Below are positions 15,942 to 24,564 of a DNA stretch of 49,573 nt, piece by piece (the first letter of the stretch is position 1; the number at the start of each line of letters is the position of its first letter). This stretch comes from Bacteroidaceae bacterium (lineage in GTDB: Bacteria; Bacteroidota; Bacteroidia; Bacteroidales; Bacteroidaceae): contig JAFUKC010000028.1 of the NCBI GenBank assembly GCA_017467885.1, positions 1 to 49,573 on the forward strand, written 5' to 3'. The notes beneath the pieces are model-generated. The model did no database searches. It saw only the letters and a program-made list of their open reading frames with translations, and had not been told where the DNA came from. Both the position numbers and the translations under genes were made by a program.

Positions 15942-17972
15942 TTACCAGATATTCAGTCGTTTGTCGGCCGGTATATACAACGGGTCGTTCTCGGTTATTC
16001 CGAATGCTGTGTACCAATCGTCGATGTGGGGCAGTGTACCGTTTACACGCCAACGGCTCAACGAGTGCGGGTCGCTTTTTGTGCGGTTGCGAATCTCTTC
16101 GTCGCGAATGTTGCCTGCCCACACATTCGAGTAAGCAAGGTAGAAACGCTGTTCGGGAGTGAATCCGTCTATCACCGTCAGCGGGCTCTCTTTCGTGGCG
16201 TTGCGGAATGCCTGCATCGAAATCATAAGGCCGCCATGGTCGGCAATATTCTCTCCAACCGTAAGCTCGCCGTTTGCCTTCAGACCGGGCAATACTTCGA
16301 TATTGTTAAAATGGTCTATTATTACTTTTGTGCGTGCGTTGAAACTTGTTGCATCATCGGCTGTCCACCAATCGCGGAAGTTACCCTCTTTGTCGAATAA
16401 GCGGCCTTTGTCATCGAAACCATGTGTCATCTCATGTCCTATGACAACGCCTATTGCTCCGTAGTTGAATGCATCGTCGGCATTCATGTCGAAGAATGGA
16501 TATTGCAGAATTCCGGCAGGGAAGCATATTTCGTTTGTTGTGGGGTTGTAGTAGGCATTAACGGTTTGCGGTGTCATGAACCACTCCTCTTTGTCGACGG
16601 GCTTGTTCAGCTTGCGTGCAATATGGTCGTCCCACATGAAGCGCGAAATACGTCGGCAATTCTCGGCATAACTTTCCTTGCCGTCTATAACAAGTTTGCT
16701 GTAGTCTTTCCATTTGTCGGGGTAGCCTATTTTCACACTGAAGGCATTCAGTTTTTCGTGTGCTGCCTTTTTGGTGCTGTCGCTCATCCATTCTTGTGCA
16801 TCTATTCGCTCGCCAAGTGCTATTTGCAAGTTCTTTACGAGTTGCACCATACGTTCTTTTGCAGCAGGGGGGAAATGCTTCTCGACATAGAGTTGGCCGA
16901 TAACCTCGCCAAGTGTTCCGTTTACTGCACCTAAAGCACGTTTCCAACGCGGCTGTTGTGCCTGCTTGCCGGTTAGCGTGCGGCCATAGAAATCGAAATT
17001 CTGTTCACCAATCTCGTCACTAAGTTCGTTTGCCGTACTGTTGATAACATTCCATTGCATATATGCAATAATATCTTCAATGGGTGTATCGTTAACTATT
17101 TTGCCCACCTCTGTAATGGCGTCGGGCTGTGATACATTAACCTCGCCTACACCGGTGATACCCAATTTACCGAAGTAACAGTCCCAATCGATTGCGGAGT
17201 ATTGCTCCTTAAGTTCGGCATACGATATTTTGTTATAGTTGGCTGCGGGGTCGCGCAGTTCTACACTGTTCTTCGATTTATCGGCAATACGTGTCTCTAT
17301 TTTCATCACTGCCTGCATCTTCTTTACAGCCTGTTCGTGTGTGTAGCCGCATAATTCGAACATCTTGACAACATGCTCCATGAACTTGTTGCGTATGTTG
17401 GTTGTGGCCTCATCGGTGTCGAAGTAGTATTCCTTCTCGGGTAGTGACAACCCTCCTTGGTACAATCCCAACAGGTTGTTGTCGCTGTTCATTATATCGG
17501 CGCCCACACCGGTGTGGAAGAATCCGCCTATACCTTCACGAACGAGTGTTGCCGAAAGGGGCAGTACCTCGCTCTTCTCCTTAAGGTCTGCAACCTGCTC
17601 AAGCATAGGTTTTATAGGTGTATAGCCAAGCTCGTTGCGGCGTGTACTGTCCATCACAAGGTTGTAAAGGTCGCCAATCTTCTGTGCATTGCTGCCGAAT
17701 TCGCTTTTTATTGCAGCCTGCTCCAATACAAGCTCTTTCAACTGTTCGCGGTTACGCTCGGCAAGGTCGTCAAACTGTCCGTATCGGGCATATTCATCGG
17801 TTAGCGGGTGGCTTTTATTCCATCCGCCTGTTGCATACTCATAGAAATCGCTACCGGGGGCAGCCTCGGTATTCAAATTTGCCAAATCGATTCTTGATTC
17901 CATAGGTTTGTTTCCTGTTGTGCAACCGACCAATCCTAATGTGATGGCGGTGCAGATAAAAATTCTTTTCAT
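15942..17972 (-). CDS. M13 family zinc metallopeptidase, lipoprotein
   Basis: PepO/neprilysin-type endopeptidases cut short peptides outside the cytoplasm. The start at 17972 gives a lipoprotein signal with lipobox cysteine 17 (GLVGC); a longer frame would overlap the ABC-F gene and lacks a signal. In the 676-residue product the zinc site is H513-E-M-T-H517, and the third ligand is E574 in GENIADHGG (a His replaces the usual Asn). The N-terminal M13_N domain covers about 45-420. The last residues are RLNIW, close to the conserved CxVW end of the family without the Cys. It lies between the ABC-F gene (37 bases upstream) and metA. Confidence 0.95.
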   Translation of the reverse strand: MKRIFICTAITLGLVGCTTGNKPMESRIDLANLNTEAAPGSDFYEYATGGWNKSHPLTDEYARYGQFDDLAERNREQLKELVLEQAAIKSEFGSNAQKIGDLYNLVMDSTRRNELGYTPIKPMLEQVADLKEKSEVLPLSATLVREGIGGFFHTGVGADIMNSDNNLLGLYQGGLSLPEKEYYFDTDEATTNIRNKFMEHVVKMFELCGYTHEQAVKKMQAVMKIETRIADKSKNSVELRDPAANYNKISYAELKEQYSAIDWDCYFGKLGITGVGEVNVSQPDAITEVGKIVNDTPIEDIIAYMQWNVINSTANELSDEIGEQNFDFYGRTLTGKQAQQPRWKRALGAVNGTLGEVIGQLYVEKHFPPAAKERMVQLVKNLQIALGERIDAQEWMSDSTKKAAHEKLNAFSVKIGYPDKWKDYSKLVIDGKESYAENCRRISRFMWDDHIARKLNKPVDKEEWFMTPQTVNAYYNPTTNEICFPAGILQYPFFDMNADDAFNYGAIGVVIGHEMTHGFDDKGRLFDKEGNFRDWWTADDATSFNARTKVIIDHFNNIEVLPGLKANGELTVGENIADHGGLMISMQAFRNATKESPLTVIDGFTPEQRFYLAYSNVWAGNIRDEEIRNRTKSDPHSLSRWRVNGTLPHIDDWYTAFGITENDPLYIPADKRLNIW

Positions 17973-18009
17973 TATAAAATAAATTTCGCGTATAATTGTT
18001 TTTCTTTTT

Positions 18010-19938
18010 CTACATGAAGGCTTCGAGTTGCTCCATATTGTGCTCCCAATCCTCTTCGGCTGCGGCAAGCTGTTTCTTTAGCGAAGCGTATCGTTCGTAA
18101 TTATCGTTATTGTTGCCCTCGGGTGTGCTCATCAACGCCTCCAGTGCTGCTATGGCCGATAATAGTTCGTTTACGGCCTCCTCGCTCTGTTCTACAAGAC
18201 GTTCCAATTTGCGGCGTTGTTTCTGCAATTGCTTTTCGGCTTCATAATTGAGGCGGCTCTCGCTTACAGCCGGCTTGCTTTGCTGCGTGTTCTTGATAGT
18301 GTTGCCTGTTGCCAATGCCTCGTTTATATTTTCGGCATTCTTCTTCGATAGGTAATCGTATATGCCGCCAAGATGCTCGTGTACCTTGCCATTGCCGAAT
18401 TCATACACCTTTGTAACCAATCCGTCGAGGAAGTGACGGTCGTGACTCACTATTATAACTGTACCGTCGAAGTCGCGTATGGCCTCTTTCAGCACATCCT
18501 TCGATTGCATGTCGAGGTGGTTGGTCGGCTCGTCCAATATAAGAAGGTTCATCTGTTGCAACAGCAGGCGTATCATGGCAAGGCGGCTTCGCTCGCCACC
18601 CGACAAGACACGTACTTTCTTTTCCGAGGCCTCTCCACCGAACATGAATGCACCCAAAATATCGCGTATACGCAGGCGAATATCTCCTGTTGCCACGTTG
18701 TCGATGGTCTGGAATACTGTAAGGTTTTCGTCGAGAAGTTGTGCCTGATGCTGTGCAAAATAGGCAATCTGTACATTATGTCCTATTGTTATTGTCCCTT
18801 CGTGGCTTAACTCTTGTAATATGCAACGCACAAGGGTTGTCTTTCCCTCGCCGTTGCGTCCCACAAATGCAACCTTGTCGCCTCGGTTTATTGTGAAATT
18901 CACACCTTTGAATACGGTGTGTTCGCCAAACGACTTCGATACATCCTCGCAAATGACGGGGTAGTTGCCGCTGCGTGTGGCCGGAGCAAAACGCAGGCGA
19001 AGACGGCTTGTCTCCTCCTCGTCAATCTCTATCGGAATCATCTTCTCGAGTTGCTTTATGCGGCTTTGTACCTGTACAGCCTTCGTGGGTTTGTATCTGA
19101 AACGCTCTATAAACTCCTTTATATCGGCTATCTCTTTCTGCTGGTTCTCGTAGGCACGTATCTGCTGTTCGCGTCGCTCTTTACGTGTCTGCATGAATTT
19201 GTCGTACGACAATTTATAATCGTATATGCGTCCGCAGGAAATTTCAACGGTTCTGTTGGTGACGGCATTCAAGAATGCGCGGTCGTGGCTTACGAGCAAT
19301 ACCGCATTGCTGCTGCGTGCAAGAAACTGCTCGAGCCATTGGATACTCTCTATATCCAAGTGGTTGGTGGGCTCGTCGAGCAAAAGAACATCGGGGTGAC
19401 GCAACAACAATTTTGCAAGTTCGATTCTCATGCGCCATCCTCCACTGAACTCTCCTGTAGGCCTGTCAAAATCGCTGCGACGGAACCCGAGGCCGGTAAG
19501 TGTGCGCTCTATCTCGGCTTCGTAGTGGCTGCCGCCCATCATCGTGTATTGCTCGTTCAGGTGGGTATAATCTTCAATCAACTGATGATAGCTCTCACTT
19601 TCATAGTCGGTGCGTGACGAAAGTTCGTCGTTCATCTTCTGCAACTGCACTTCCATCTCGTGTATATGCTCGAAAGCCTGCTCGGCCTCCTCGAATACAC
19701 TTCTACCATCTTTGTGTGTCATCACCTGCGGCAGATACCCGACGGTGATGTTGCGTTGTCTTGAAACGGCACCTTCGGTTGGCGATTGCTCGCCGGACAG
19801 AATACGTAGCAACGTAGTCTTTCCGGCTCCGTTCTTGCCAATCAGAGCTATGCGGTCCTTTTTGTTGATGATGAAACTTACATCGTGAAAAAGATTTGTT
19901 CCACCAAAATCTACACGTATATTGTCTATCGAAATCAA
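18010..19938 (-). CDS. ABC-F family ATPase
   Basis: ABC-F proteins are soluble twin-ATPases; studied members act on ribosomes to relieve stalls or protect against antibiotics. The 642-residue product has Walker A G34-KNGAGKTT, signature FSGGWRMR near 163, Walker B LLLDEPTNHLD near 186, then the interdomain linker (about 240-320), a second Walker A (GRNGEGKTT), LSGGERSR and LILDEPTNHLD. The C-terminal 80 residues form a Gln/Glu-rich coiled coil. No membrane segment is present. The overall shape is closer to Uup/YheS-like housekeeping members than to known resistance types, but that is not decided here. It is the first gene of the minus-strand group with M13 peptidase and metA. Confidence 0.92.
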   Translation of the reverse strand: MISIDNIRVDFGGTNLFHDVSFIINKKDRIALIGKNGAGKTTLLRILSGEQSPTEGAVSRQRNITVGYLPQVMTHKDGRSVFEEAEQAFEHIHEMEVQLQKMNDELSSRTDYESESYHQLIEDYTHLNEQYTMMGGSHYEAEIERTLTGLGFRRSDFDRPTGEFSGGWRMRIELAKLLLRHPDVLLLDEPTNHLDIESIQWLEQFLARSSNAVLLVSHDRAFLNAVTNRTVEISCGRIYDYKLSYDKFMQTRKERREQQIRAYENQQKEIADIKEFIERFRYKPTKAVQVQSRIKQLEKMIPIEIDEEETSRLRLRFAPATRSGNYPVICEDVSKSFGEHTVFKGVNFTINRGDKVAFVGRNGEGKTTLVRCILQELSHEGTITIGHNVQIAYFAQHQAQLLDENLTVFQTIDNVATGDIRLRIRDILGAFMFGGEASEKKVRVLSGGERSRLAMIRLLLQQMNLLILDEPTNHLDMQSKDVLKEAIRDFDGTVIIVSHDRHFLDGLVTKVYEFGNGKVHEHLGGIYDYLSKKNAENINEALATGNTIKNTQQSKPAVSESRLNYEAEKQLQKQRRKLERLVEQSEEAVNELLSAIAALEALMSTPEGNNNDNYERYASLKKQLAAAEEDWEHNMEQLEAFM

Positions 19939-20060
19939 ATTCTTCTGTTTTTTTCGCCCGCGAAGTTACTCTTTTTGTACGATAAATGCAAGTATAGAGT
20001 TGTGCTGTATGGTAATTTGTGAATTTCTATAATGTGGCAGTGTCTGTTGCCACTGTGAAA

Positions 20061-20068
20061 CAAAATTA
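20061..20068 (-). promoter_or_regulatory. Possible -7 element for the ABC-F gene
   Basis: The minus strand reads TAATTTTG, a full match to TAnnTTTG. It would place the RNA start near 20054, about 115 bases before the start codon. No -33 element is evident. Confidence 0.35.
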
Positions 20069-20109
20069 TTCTTTAGGATAAGTTATTATTTGCTTTCTGA
20101 TTCGTATCT

Positions 20110-20120
20110 TTACGGCATCG
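20110..20120 (+). promoter_or_regulatory. Weak -7-like element before the GH-G-like gene
   Basis: TATCTTTA in this segment matches TAnnTTTG except for the last base. The surrounding string (TTTGCTTTC, then ATT, GTATCTTT and CATC) closely resembles the promoter region at 21795-21824, downstream of the same gene. Confidence 0.35.
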
Positions 20121-20206
20121 TAAAAATGCAAACTGTTTCTAAACTTTGGATGCTGGCTTTTCCATTGTAAAGTTTAGGCTTAAAATAACACCGAATTATA
20201 GAGATT

Positions 20207-21784
20207 ATGTTTTCCGTAAAAAAGATATTTGCAACTGCAGCAGCATTGCTTCTTATTGCTTCCGCAATATCAGCGCAAGAGAATAAAACACGTGGCTCTT
20301 ATTTTCACAAGAAGAGGTATATACCTGCAGAATTGCCTCTCTTTCAAAAGAGTCGTACTCTGTTGCCACGTCCGATATATGACGAGAATCCACAGTGGGT
20401 GGAACTTTATTGGAAAGCTTGGGAAATAGCATTTTCCAACCTGAAACAGCCACCAAAAGGCTCGCCGCTTGTTGCCAATTGGATAGACGAAGGGCTTTCG
20501 CCACAGATATTTCAATGGGATACTCATTTTATGGTAATGTTCGGGCGATATGCCGCACACATATTCCCTTTTATCGATTCTCATGACAATTTCTACGCAC
20601 GACAACACGAAAACGGAATGATTTGCCGTATTTTAAACGAAGCCGACGGTGCCGATCATCATTGGGGGTTGGGTGCCAACCATGCAAGAACAATAAATCC
20701 ACCCCTTTTCAGCTGGGCCGAGATGGAGTATTTCAGATTTACGAAAGATACTGCACGTCTTGCTCAAATAATAACGCCTATTGAAAAGTATGTAGATTGG
20801 GTTGAAAAGAACCGTAAAGCAACAAACAGCGAACACAAACTATATTGGTCGAACGGGCAGGCGAGTGGGATGGATAACACTCCGCGTGACATCGGACGCT
20901 ATGCCCCCGATGGTGACATTCACTCATCGACAGATGCAATGGGTTGGGTAGATATGTCGTCGCAGATTAAGATGTGTTACGACAACCTTGCCGAAATATG
21001 TGATATTCTTGGAAAGAAAAAGGATGCAAAAGAGTATAAAAAGAGGGCCGCTTCACTTGCAAAGCGTATAAATCGTTACATGTGGGACAAGAAAAGTGGG
21101 TTGTACTACGATGTTGACACAGCCTCGGTGCGTACACAATGGGTTACAATAGCAACCTTCTGGCCTATGCTTGCCGGTGTTTCATCATCAAAGCAGACTG
21201 CACGCCTTGTTGCAGCAATAAAGGATGATAATCTTTTTTGGCGTCCTTTACCTTTGCCCTCACTTGCAGCCAACCAACCCTGCTACGACAGGCGTGGCCG
21301 TTATTGGAGAGGCGGGGTATGGGCTCCCACTACGTATATGACGGTGAAAGGACTGCAACGCAATGGCTACGAAGAACTTGCAACCGATATTGCTAAAAAG
21401 AACATGGCGGTTATGTACAAGGTCTATGAAACCACAGGGACAATATGGGAACTTTATTCACCCGAAATGCCGATTCCTGCCACCGATGCAACCGGCGTGC
21501 AAACGGTGAAACCTGATTTTGTAGGCTGGAGCGGCCTCATTCCAATATCGATGTTCATAGAAAATATTATCGGAATAAATGCCGATGCTGTAACGAATAA
21601 AGTAGTATGGCACAGCAGAAGTGAGAAACGCCATGGTGTTGAGGGGCTGAGGTTTGGCGATGTTGTTACTTCGCTTGTACGCAGTGGCAACCGCGTATCA
21701 GTGGAATCGAACAAAGAGTATATTCTCATACTCAACAATAAAAAGTATAGAATATTAAAAGGTAAGCAGGTTTTTGAACTTTAG
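20207..21784 (+). CDS. Secreted glycoside hydrolase, clan GH-G-like (GH37/GH63 type)
   Basis: The 525-residue product has a signal peptide of about 23 residues (ending ISA-Q). The mature part has the alpha/alpha-barrel pattern of trehalase, GH63 and MGH1-type enzymes: FQWDTHFMVMFGRYA near 100, DSHDNFYARQHENGMI near 125, SGMDNTPRD near 220, YMWDKKSGLYYD near 285, GRYWRGGVWAPTTYM near 360 and WELYSPE near 405. These enzymes hydrolyse alpha-glucosides or alpha-mannosides by inversion. I cannot tell trehalase from the related alpha-glycosidases by eye. The length is near that of a single catalytic domain. It is a lone gene on the plus strand. Confidence 0.8.
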   Translation: MFSVKKIFATAAALLLIASAISAQENKTRGSYFHKKRYIPAELPLFQKSRTLLPRPIYDENPQWVELYWKAWEIAFSNLKQPPKGSPLVANWIDEGLSPQIFQWDTHFMVMFGRYAAHIFPFIDSHDNFYARQHENGMICRILNEADGADHHWGLGANHARTINPPLFSWAEMEYFRFTKDTARLAQIITPIEKYVDWVEKNRKATNSEHKLYWSNGQASGMDNTPRDIGRYAPDGDIHSSTDAMGWVDMSSQIKMCYDNLAEICDILGKKKDAKEYKKRAASLAKRINRYMWDKKSGLYYDVDTASVRTQWVTIATFWPMLAGVSSSKQTARLVAAIKDDNLFWRPLPLPSLAANQPCYDRRGRYWRGGVWAPTTYMTVKGLQRNGYEELATDIAKKNMAVMYKVYETTGTIWELYSPEMPIPATDATGVQTVKPDFVGWSGLIPISMFIENIIGINADAVTNKVVWHSRSEKRHGVEGLRFGDVVTSLVRSGNRVSVESNKEYILILNNKKYRILKGKQVFEL

Positions 21785-21812
21785 AAATTGTAATAGTTTG
21801 CTTTCAAAATTG

Positions 21813-21820
21813 TATCTTTG
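21813..21820 (+). promoter_or_regulatory. -7 element of a structured RNA
   Basis: TATCTTTG is a perfect match to TAnnTTTG. It lies 29 bases behind the stop codon of the glycosidase and points into a gene-free but structured segment. Confidence 0.6.
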
Positions 21821-21824
21821 ACAT

Positions 21825-22054
21825 CACAGCGAAGAAGGGTAAACATGACCGGGGTGTTTCCACCTGTAAACCGGCTGTTGATATGTAATGGCTTGCGACT
21901 ACGATGTGCAATCAATGTACTAAATAAACCTTTAAATCTCCGACATCTTTGTATAAGAGGATGAATTTAAGGGTGGATAAAAACTTTCTCATCATAATTT
22001 AATTCAAATTTTCAACTTCTTGGGGTTACTTCACTGTGAGTCTCGAGTTTTTTA
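21825..22054 (+). ncRNA. Candidate structured non-coding RNA
   Basis: The 304-bp gap between the glycosidase and the ATPase gene holds no reading frame that I can support but strong pairing. CACAGCGAAG (21825-21834) pairs with CTTCACTGTG (22029-22038), nine of ten pairs, closing the whole element. Inside, ACCTTTAAAT (21928-21937) pairs with ATTTAAGGGT (21965-21974), and CATC (21944-21947) with GATG (21960-21963). A small hairpin GGTG-TTTC-CACC lies near 21853. The 5' end falls at the expected start for the -7 element at 21813, and a T-run (22048-22053) follows the closing stem. I considered 6S RNA because of the closing stem and length of about 215, but cannot assign it. Confidence 0.45.
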
Positions 22055-22088
22055 CTAATAATTTAACAATCTAATAGTGCTGAATGCC

Positions 22089-23501
22089 TTATTCTGTAAA
22101 CAAATCGTCAAGCACCACTTCACTCTGTATATTTCCGCTATACATATTCTTCTTCAAACCGTATGTGGTAACAAAGGTTTGATGCAGCGCTTTACGAGTT
22201 TTGGTTACAATACGGAACATTTCTGCTCGTTCACGCAGACGCTCATCATATTGTTTTGTAATTTCAAATTCGCTTTGTGAGAATTTCATTTCACAGAGAT
22301 TGATTGTTTGGTCTCTACGGTCAATCAATAGATCTATTTGCGCCCCATCACCTTTCCACCCGCAAATATCACTTTGTACTCCACTTATACCAAGTTTTTG
22401 TTTTATCTGTCGAATATGGTGTAGGGCTAACTGCTCAAAAGAGTAGCCGCTCCACGCTCTACGAGATGGGGAGTCAATCATATTTTGCCAATGATTTTCA
22501 TCCTGCCCTCGATAGCCTTTGACATAACGCAAATGAAATAATGTAAACAAGTCTGTTAGTTGATATATAGTTCCTCGCTCTGTTTTACCAAACGCCGTAT
22601 ATTGACGAATGAAGTCGCAGTCGCACAAATTTCGTAGAGCCTTTGTTAAAGCTCCTCCATCATCTATCTTTGTAGTTGCCATAATTTCAGCACGAGTCAA
22701 CCCTGTGGCTTTATTTGCCAATGCTTCAATAATTTGCTTGTGGAGTGTTGCTTCGTTAAACAGCGATCGAAACAAAAAGTTATATTCTCGCGATAGTGGT
22801 GCATTTTGTACAAAGAATAGATTATCCACATTTTGTGTTAAGCTCTTGTCTCGTTCAAGCATTTGCAAGTAAAGAGGTGTACCACCAAGTATCATGTAAC
22901 ATTCGGCTATTTGATAACGATTCCATTTAATACCTCTAGATAAGAGGTATTGTTCTGTTTCATACAATGTGAAAGGAGCAAGGTAGATACTTCGTGTAGT
23001 TCTATTATACAAACCACCTTTATCAGAAAGTACATTCTCACGCATCCAAGTGGTTGCGCTTCCACATACAATAAGTTTCAAACGGTTATTCGTTGCACCC
23101 CATGAGTTCCAAAAGAACTCAAAAGCTTTAATGAATCGGCTTTTTTGGGTGTCCATCCATGGTAATTCATCGAGGAAAACTACAATTGGGTTATCTCCAT
23201 TTATGGATTCAAGATATTCACGCAATTGAGCAAATGCATCAAACCAGTCTTTAGCAAGTTTCCATTTGCGTCCCGAATAGTACTCTAACTGACGATTAAA
23301 CTCACCAAGTTGTTCTTTCTTTGTGCCTTGGTAAATTCCTGTCGAATAAAAATGGAATGTGTCATTAAAATATTGACGAACAAGGAAAGTCTTACCGATA
23401 CGGCGTCTTCCATAAATCGCAATCAATTCCGGTGACTTTGACTCGATACGCTGACGTAATATTTCTTGCTCAACACTTCTTCCTATTATAGTATCTGCCA
23501 T
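22089..23501 (-). CDS. AAA ATPase with C-terminal nuclease-like domain (DUF234 type)
   Basis: The 470-residue product starts with an archaeal-type AAA ATPase domain: Walker A G31-RRRIGKT, Walker B VVFLDELPW (D111-E112), and sensor-like VCGSATTWM near 146. A winged-helix region follows at about 250-330. The C-terminal part (about 345-460) looks like the DUF234 / PD-(D/E)xK fold, with D390, then E404-M-K406. Such genes occur in many scattered copies in Bacteroidetes and archaea, and their role is not settled; defence, toxin-like or mobile functions have been considered. The gene stands alone between two structured segments. It is more A/T-rich to the eye than its neighbours, which fits acquisition. 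Confidence 0.88.
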   Translation of the reverse strand: MADTIIGRSVEQEILRQRIESKSPELIAIYGRRRIGKTFLVRQYFNDTFHFYSTGIYQGTKKEQLGEFNRQLEYYSGRKWKLAKDWFDAFAQLREYLESINGDNPIVVFLDELPWMDTQKSRFIKAFEFFWNSWGATNNRLKLIVCGSATTWMRENVLSDKGGLYNRTTRSIYLAPFTLYETEQYLLSRGIKWNRYQIAECYMILGGTPLYLQMLERDKSLTQNVDNLFFVQNAPLSREYNFLFRSLFNEATLHKQIIEALANKATGLTRAEIMATTKIDDGGALTKALRNLCDCDFIRQYTAFGKTERGTIYQLTDLFTLFHLRYVKGYRGQDENHWQNMIDSPSRRAWSGYSFEQLALHHIRQIKQKLGISGVQSDICGWKGDGAQIDLLIDRRDQTINLCEMKFSQSEFEITKQYDERLRERAEMFRIVTKTRKALHQTFVTTYGLKKNMYSGNIQSEVVLDDLFTE

Positions 23502-23524
23502 ATTGAAATTGTTTTATCTTGTCA

Positions 23525-23532
23525 CAAAAGTA
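23525..23532 (-). promoter_or_regulatory. -7 element for the AAA ATPase gene
   Basis: The minus strand reads TACTTTTG, a full match to TAnnTTTG, which would start RNA near 23518, about 17 bases before the start codon. No -33 element is evident. Confidence 0.45.
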
Positions 23533-23642
23533 AGAAAAGTTTTTCGATTCTTTATCGGTAACTGCATTGTTTTTTGATTTACCGACACAAAATATAATAT
23601 TTCTTGCAAAACTAGAACATACTTTGACATATCGAAAACAAC

Positions 23643-23727
23643 TTGCCGGATTGGCAATCATCTTCACAATAAGGATTTTTCCGTTGTGAAAACACTTAAA
23701 GCGGAGATTTAATCTTCGCTTTTTTTT
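23643..23727 (+). ncRNA. Candidate small RNA ending in an intrinsic terminator
   Basis: Three stem-loops follow each other on the plus strand. TTGCC (23643-23647) pairs with GGCAA (23653-23657). TTCACAA (23663-23669) pairs with TTGTGAA (23684-23690), with GGA/TCC inside. AAAGCGGAGA (23698-23707) pairs with TCTTCGCTTT (23713-23722, one G-T), followed by a T-run to 23727. The last is a canonical terminator in the plus direction, yet no plus-strand gene lies upstream. That implies a short transcript. I could not find a clear promoter; TACTTTG near 23631 is one base short of the consensus. Confidence 0.45.
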
Positions 23728-23774
23728 ATAATGATATGAGCGATGTGCATGCACATCGCTCATATCATTATAAA
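23725..23774. repeat. 50-bp perfect palindrome
   Basis: The two 25-bp arms are exact complements centred at 23749/23750 (GCATGC core), with no unpaired loop. It begins in the T-run of the small RNA terminator and ends 12 bases after the stop codon of the SIMPL gene. It may end transcription of that gene as a long hairpin, although no T-run follows on the minus strand. Compare the palindrome at 41826-41881. Confidence 0.9.
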
Positions 23775-23786
23775 TTGTTTTTTGCC

Positions 23787-24509
23787 TTATTTCAATTCAA
23801 AACGCACATTGACATTCACCGAATAGGTGAGCTTGCTTATTGATATAGCTTGTGGCGTTACGCCTGCTGCATCAACAGCCGCCTCTTCTGTTGTCATGGC
23901 GCGTGCAGCCTTGTACAGCCTTGGTTGAGGATTATTGTGCGACATCCACGAGTTGATGCTTATGGCCTTGCCTATCTCTTGCCCTATTGCTCCGGCAAGT
24001 GCAATGGCCTGTGATTGTGCCTTTTTCATGGCTTCTATGCCTAATTCGGTTTTAAGCTCGTCCTCCTTGGTGTATTTGGTCTCTTCCAATTCGATGTTGG
24101 AGATGTTTGCATCCTCAAGGTCGTATATTATTTTTTGCATTATGGCTGCATCGTTTAACTTTAGTATATATCTTGCCTGGCTTTTAGGTATCATTCTGCT
24201 CGAGAAAATTTTGTAGCTGACGTTGCTTCCCATAAAATCGAGTGTGAGGCACTCGGGTACATCTATACGATTCCTTTTAAGTACACCAAGCATGGCTTCC
24301 TGCATGTCGGCGAGGCTTTTTTTGCCTTTATAATCGCTCTCTTTTATTGTTATTGATATATACAATTCATCGGGGGTGACTTCTCGTTCCACATTTGCCT
24401 GCATGTCGATGTATGGCTGTTGGGTGGTTTGTGCGGCAACATCCGTCGGCATTAATGCCATTATGACTGTTACTGCAGCAATACAGATTAATGTTGATAT
24501 ACGTTTCAT
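23787..24509 (-). CDS. SIMPL (DUF541) family exported protein
   Basis: The 240-residue product has a signal peptide of about 26 residues (to DVAAQ). The remainder fits the SIMPL/DUF541 family: VEREVTPDELYISITI near 40, then helix-strand repeats, an Ala-rich helix (AMKKAQSQAIALAGAIG near 160-176) and a closing strand VNVNVRFEL. The family is periplasmic or outer-membrane associated, with no known enzyme activity; distant members include oxidative-stress and surface proteins. It lies 55 bases after the AraC-type gene on the same strand and may be co-transcribed with it. Confidence 0.85.
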   Translation of the reverse strand: MKRISTLICIAAVTVIMALMPTDVAAQTTQQPYIDMQANVEREVTPDELYISITIKESDYKGKKSLADMQEAMLGVLKRNRIDVPECLTLDFMGSNVSYKIFSSRMIPKSQARYILKLNDAAIMQKIIYDLEDANISNIELEETKYTKEDELKTELGIEAMKKAQSQAIALAGAIGQEIGKAISINSWMSHNNPQPRLYKAARAMTTEEAAVDAAGVTPQAISISKLTYSVNVNVRFELK

Positions 24510-24564
24510 TATATTTCTGTTTTGTTGTTATAGAAAGAACGTTTTTGCAGCCCGTTTGTTTTTA

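Noticed and set aside
17973-18068. Longer N-terminus of the M13 peptidase
   Set aside because: It overlaps the ABC-F gene by 59 bases and hides the lipoprotein signal that begins at 17972.
21825-22054. tmRNA, RNase P RNA or SRP RNA as identity of the structured segment
   Set aside because: I see no tRNA-like end, no conserved RNase P core motif and no SRP apical motif. Only a 6S-like outline remains possible.
23470-23763. 97-codon minus-strand frame between the ATPase and SIMPL genes
   Set aside because: It runs through the palindrome and the triple-hairpin element, overlaps the ATPase start, and its sequence looks random. RNA structure explains the region better.
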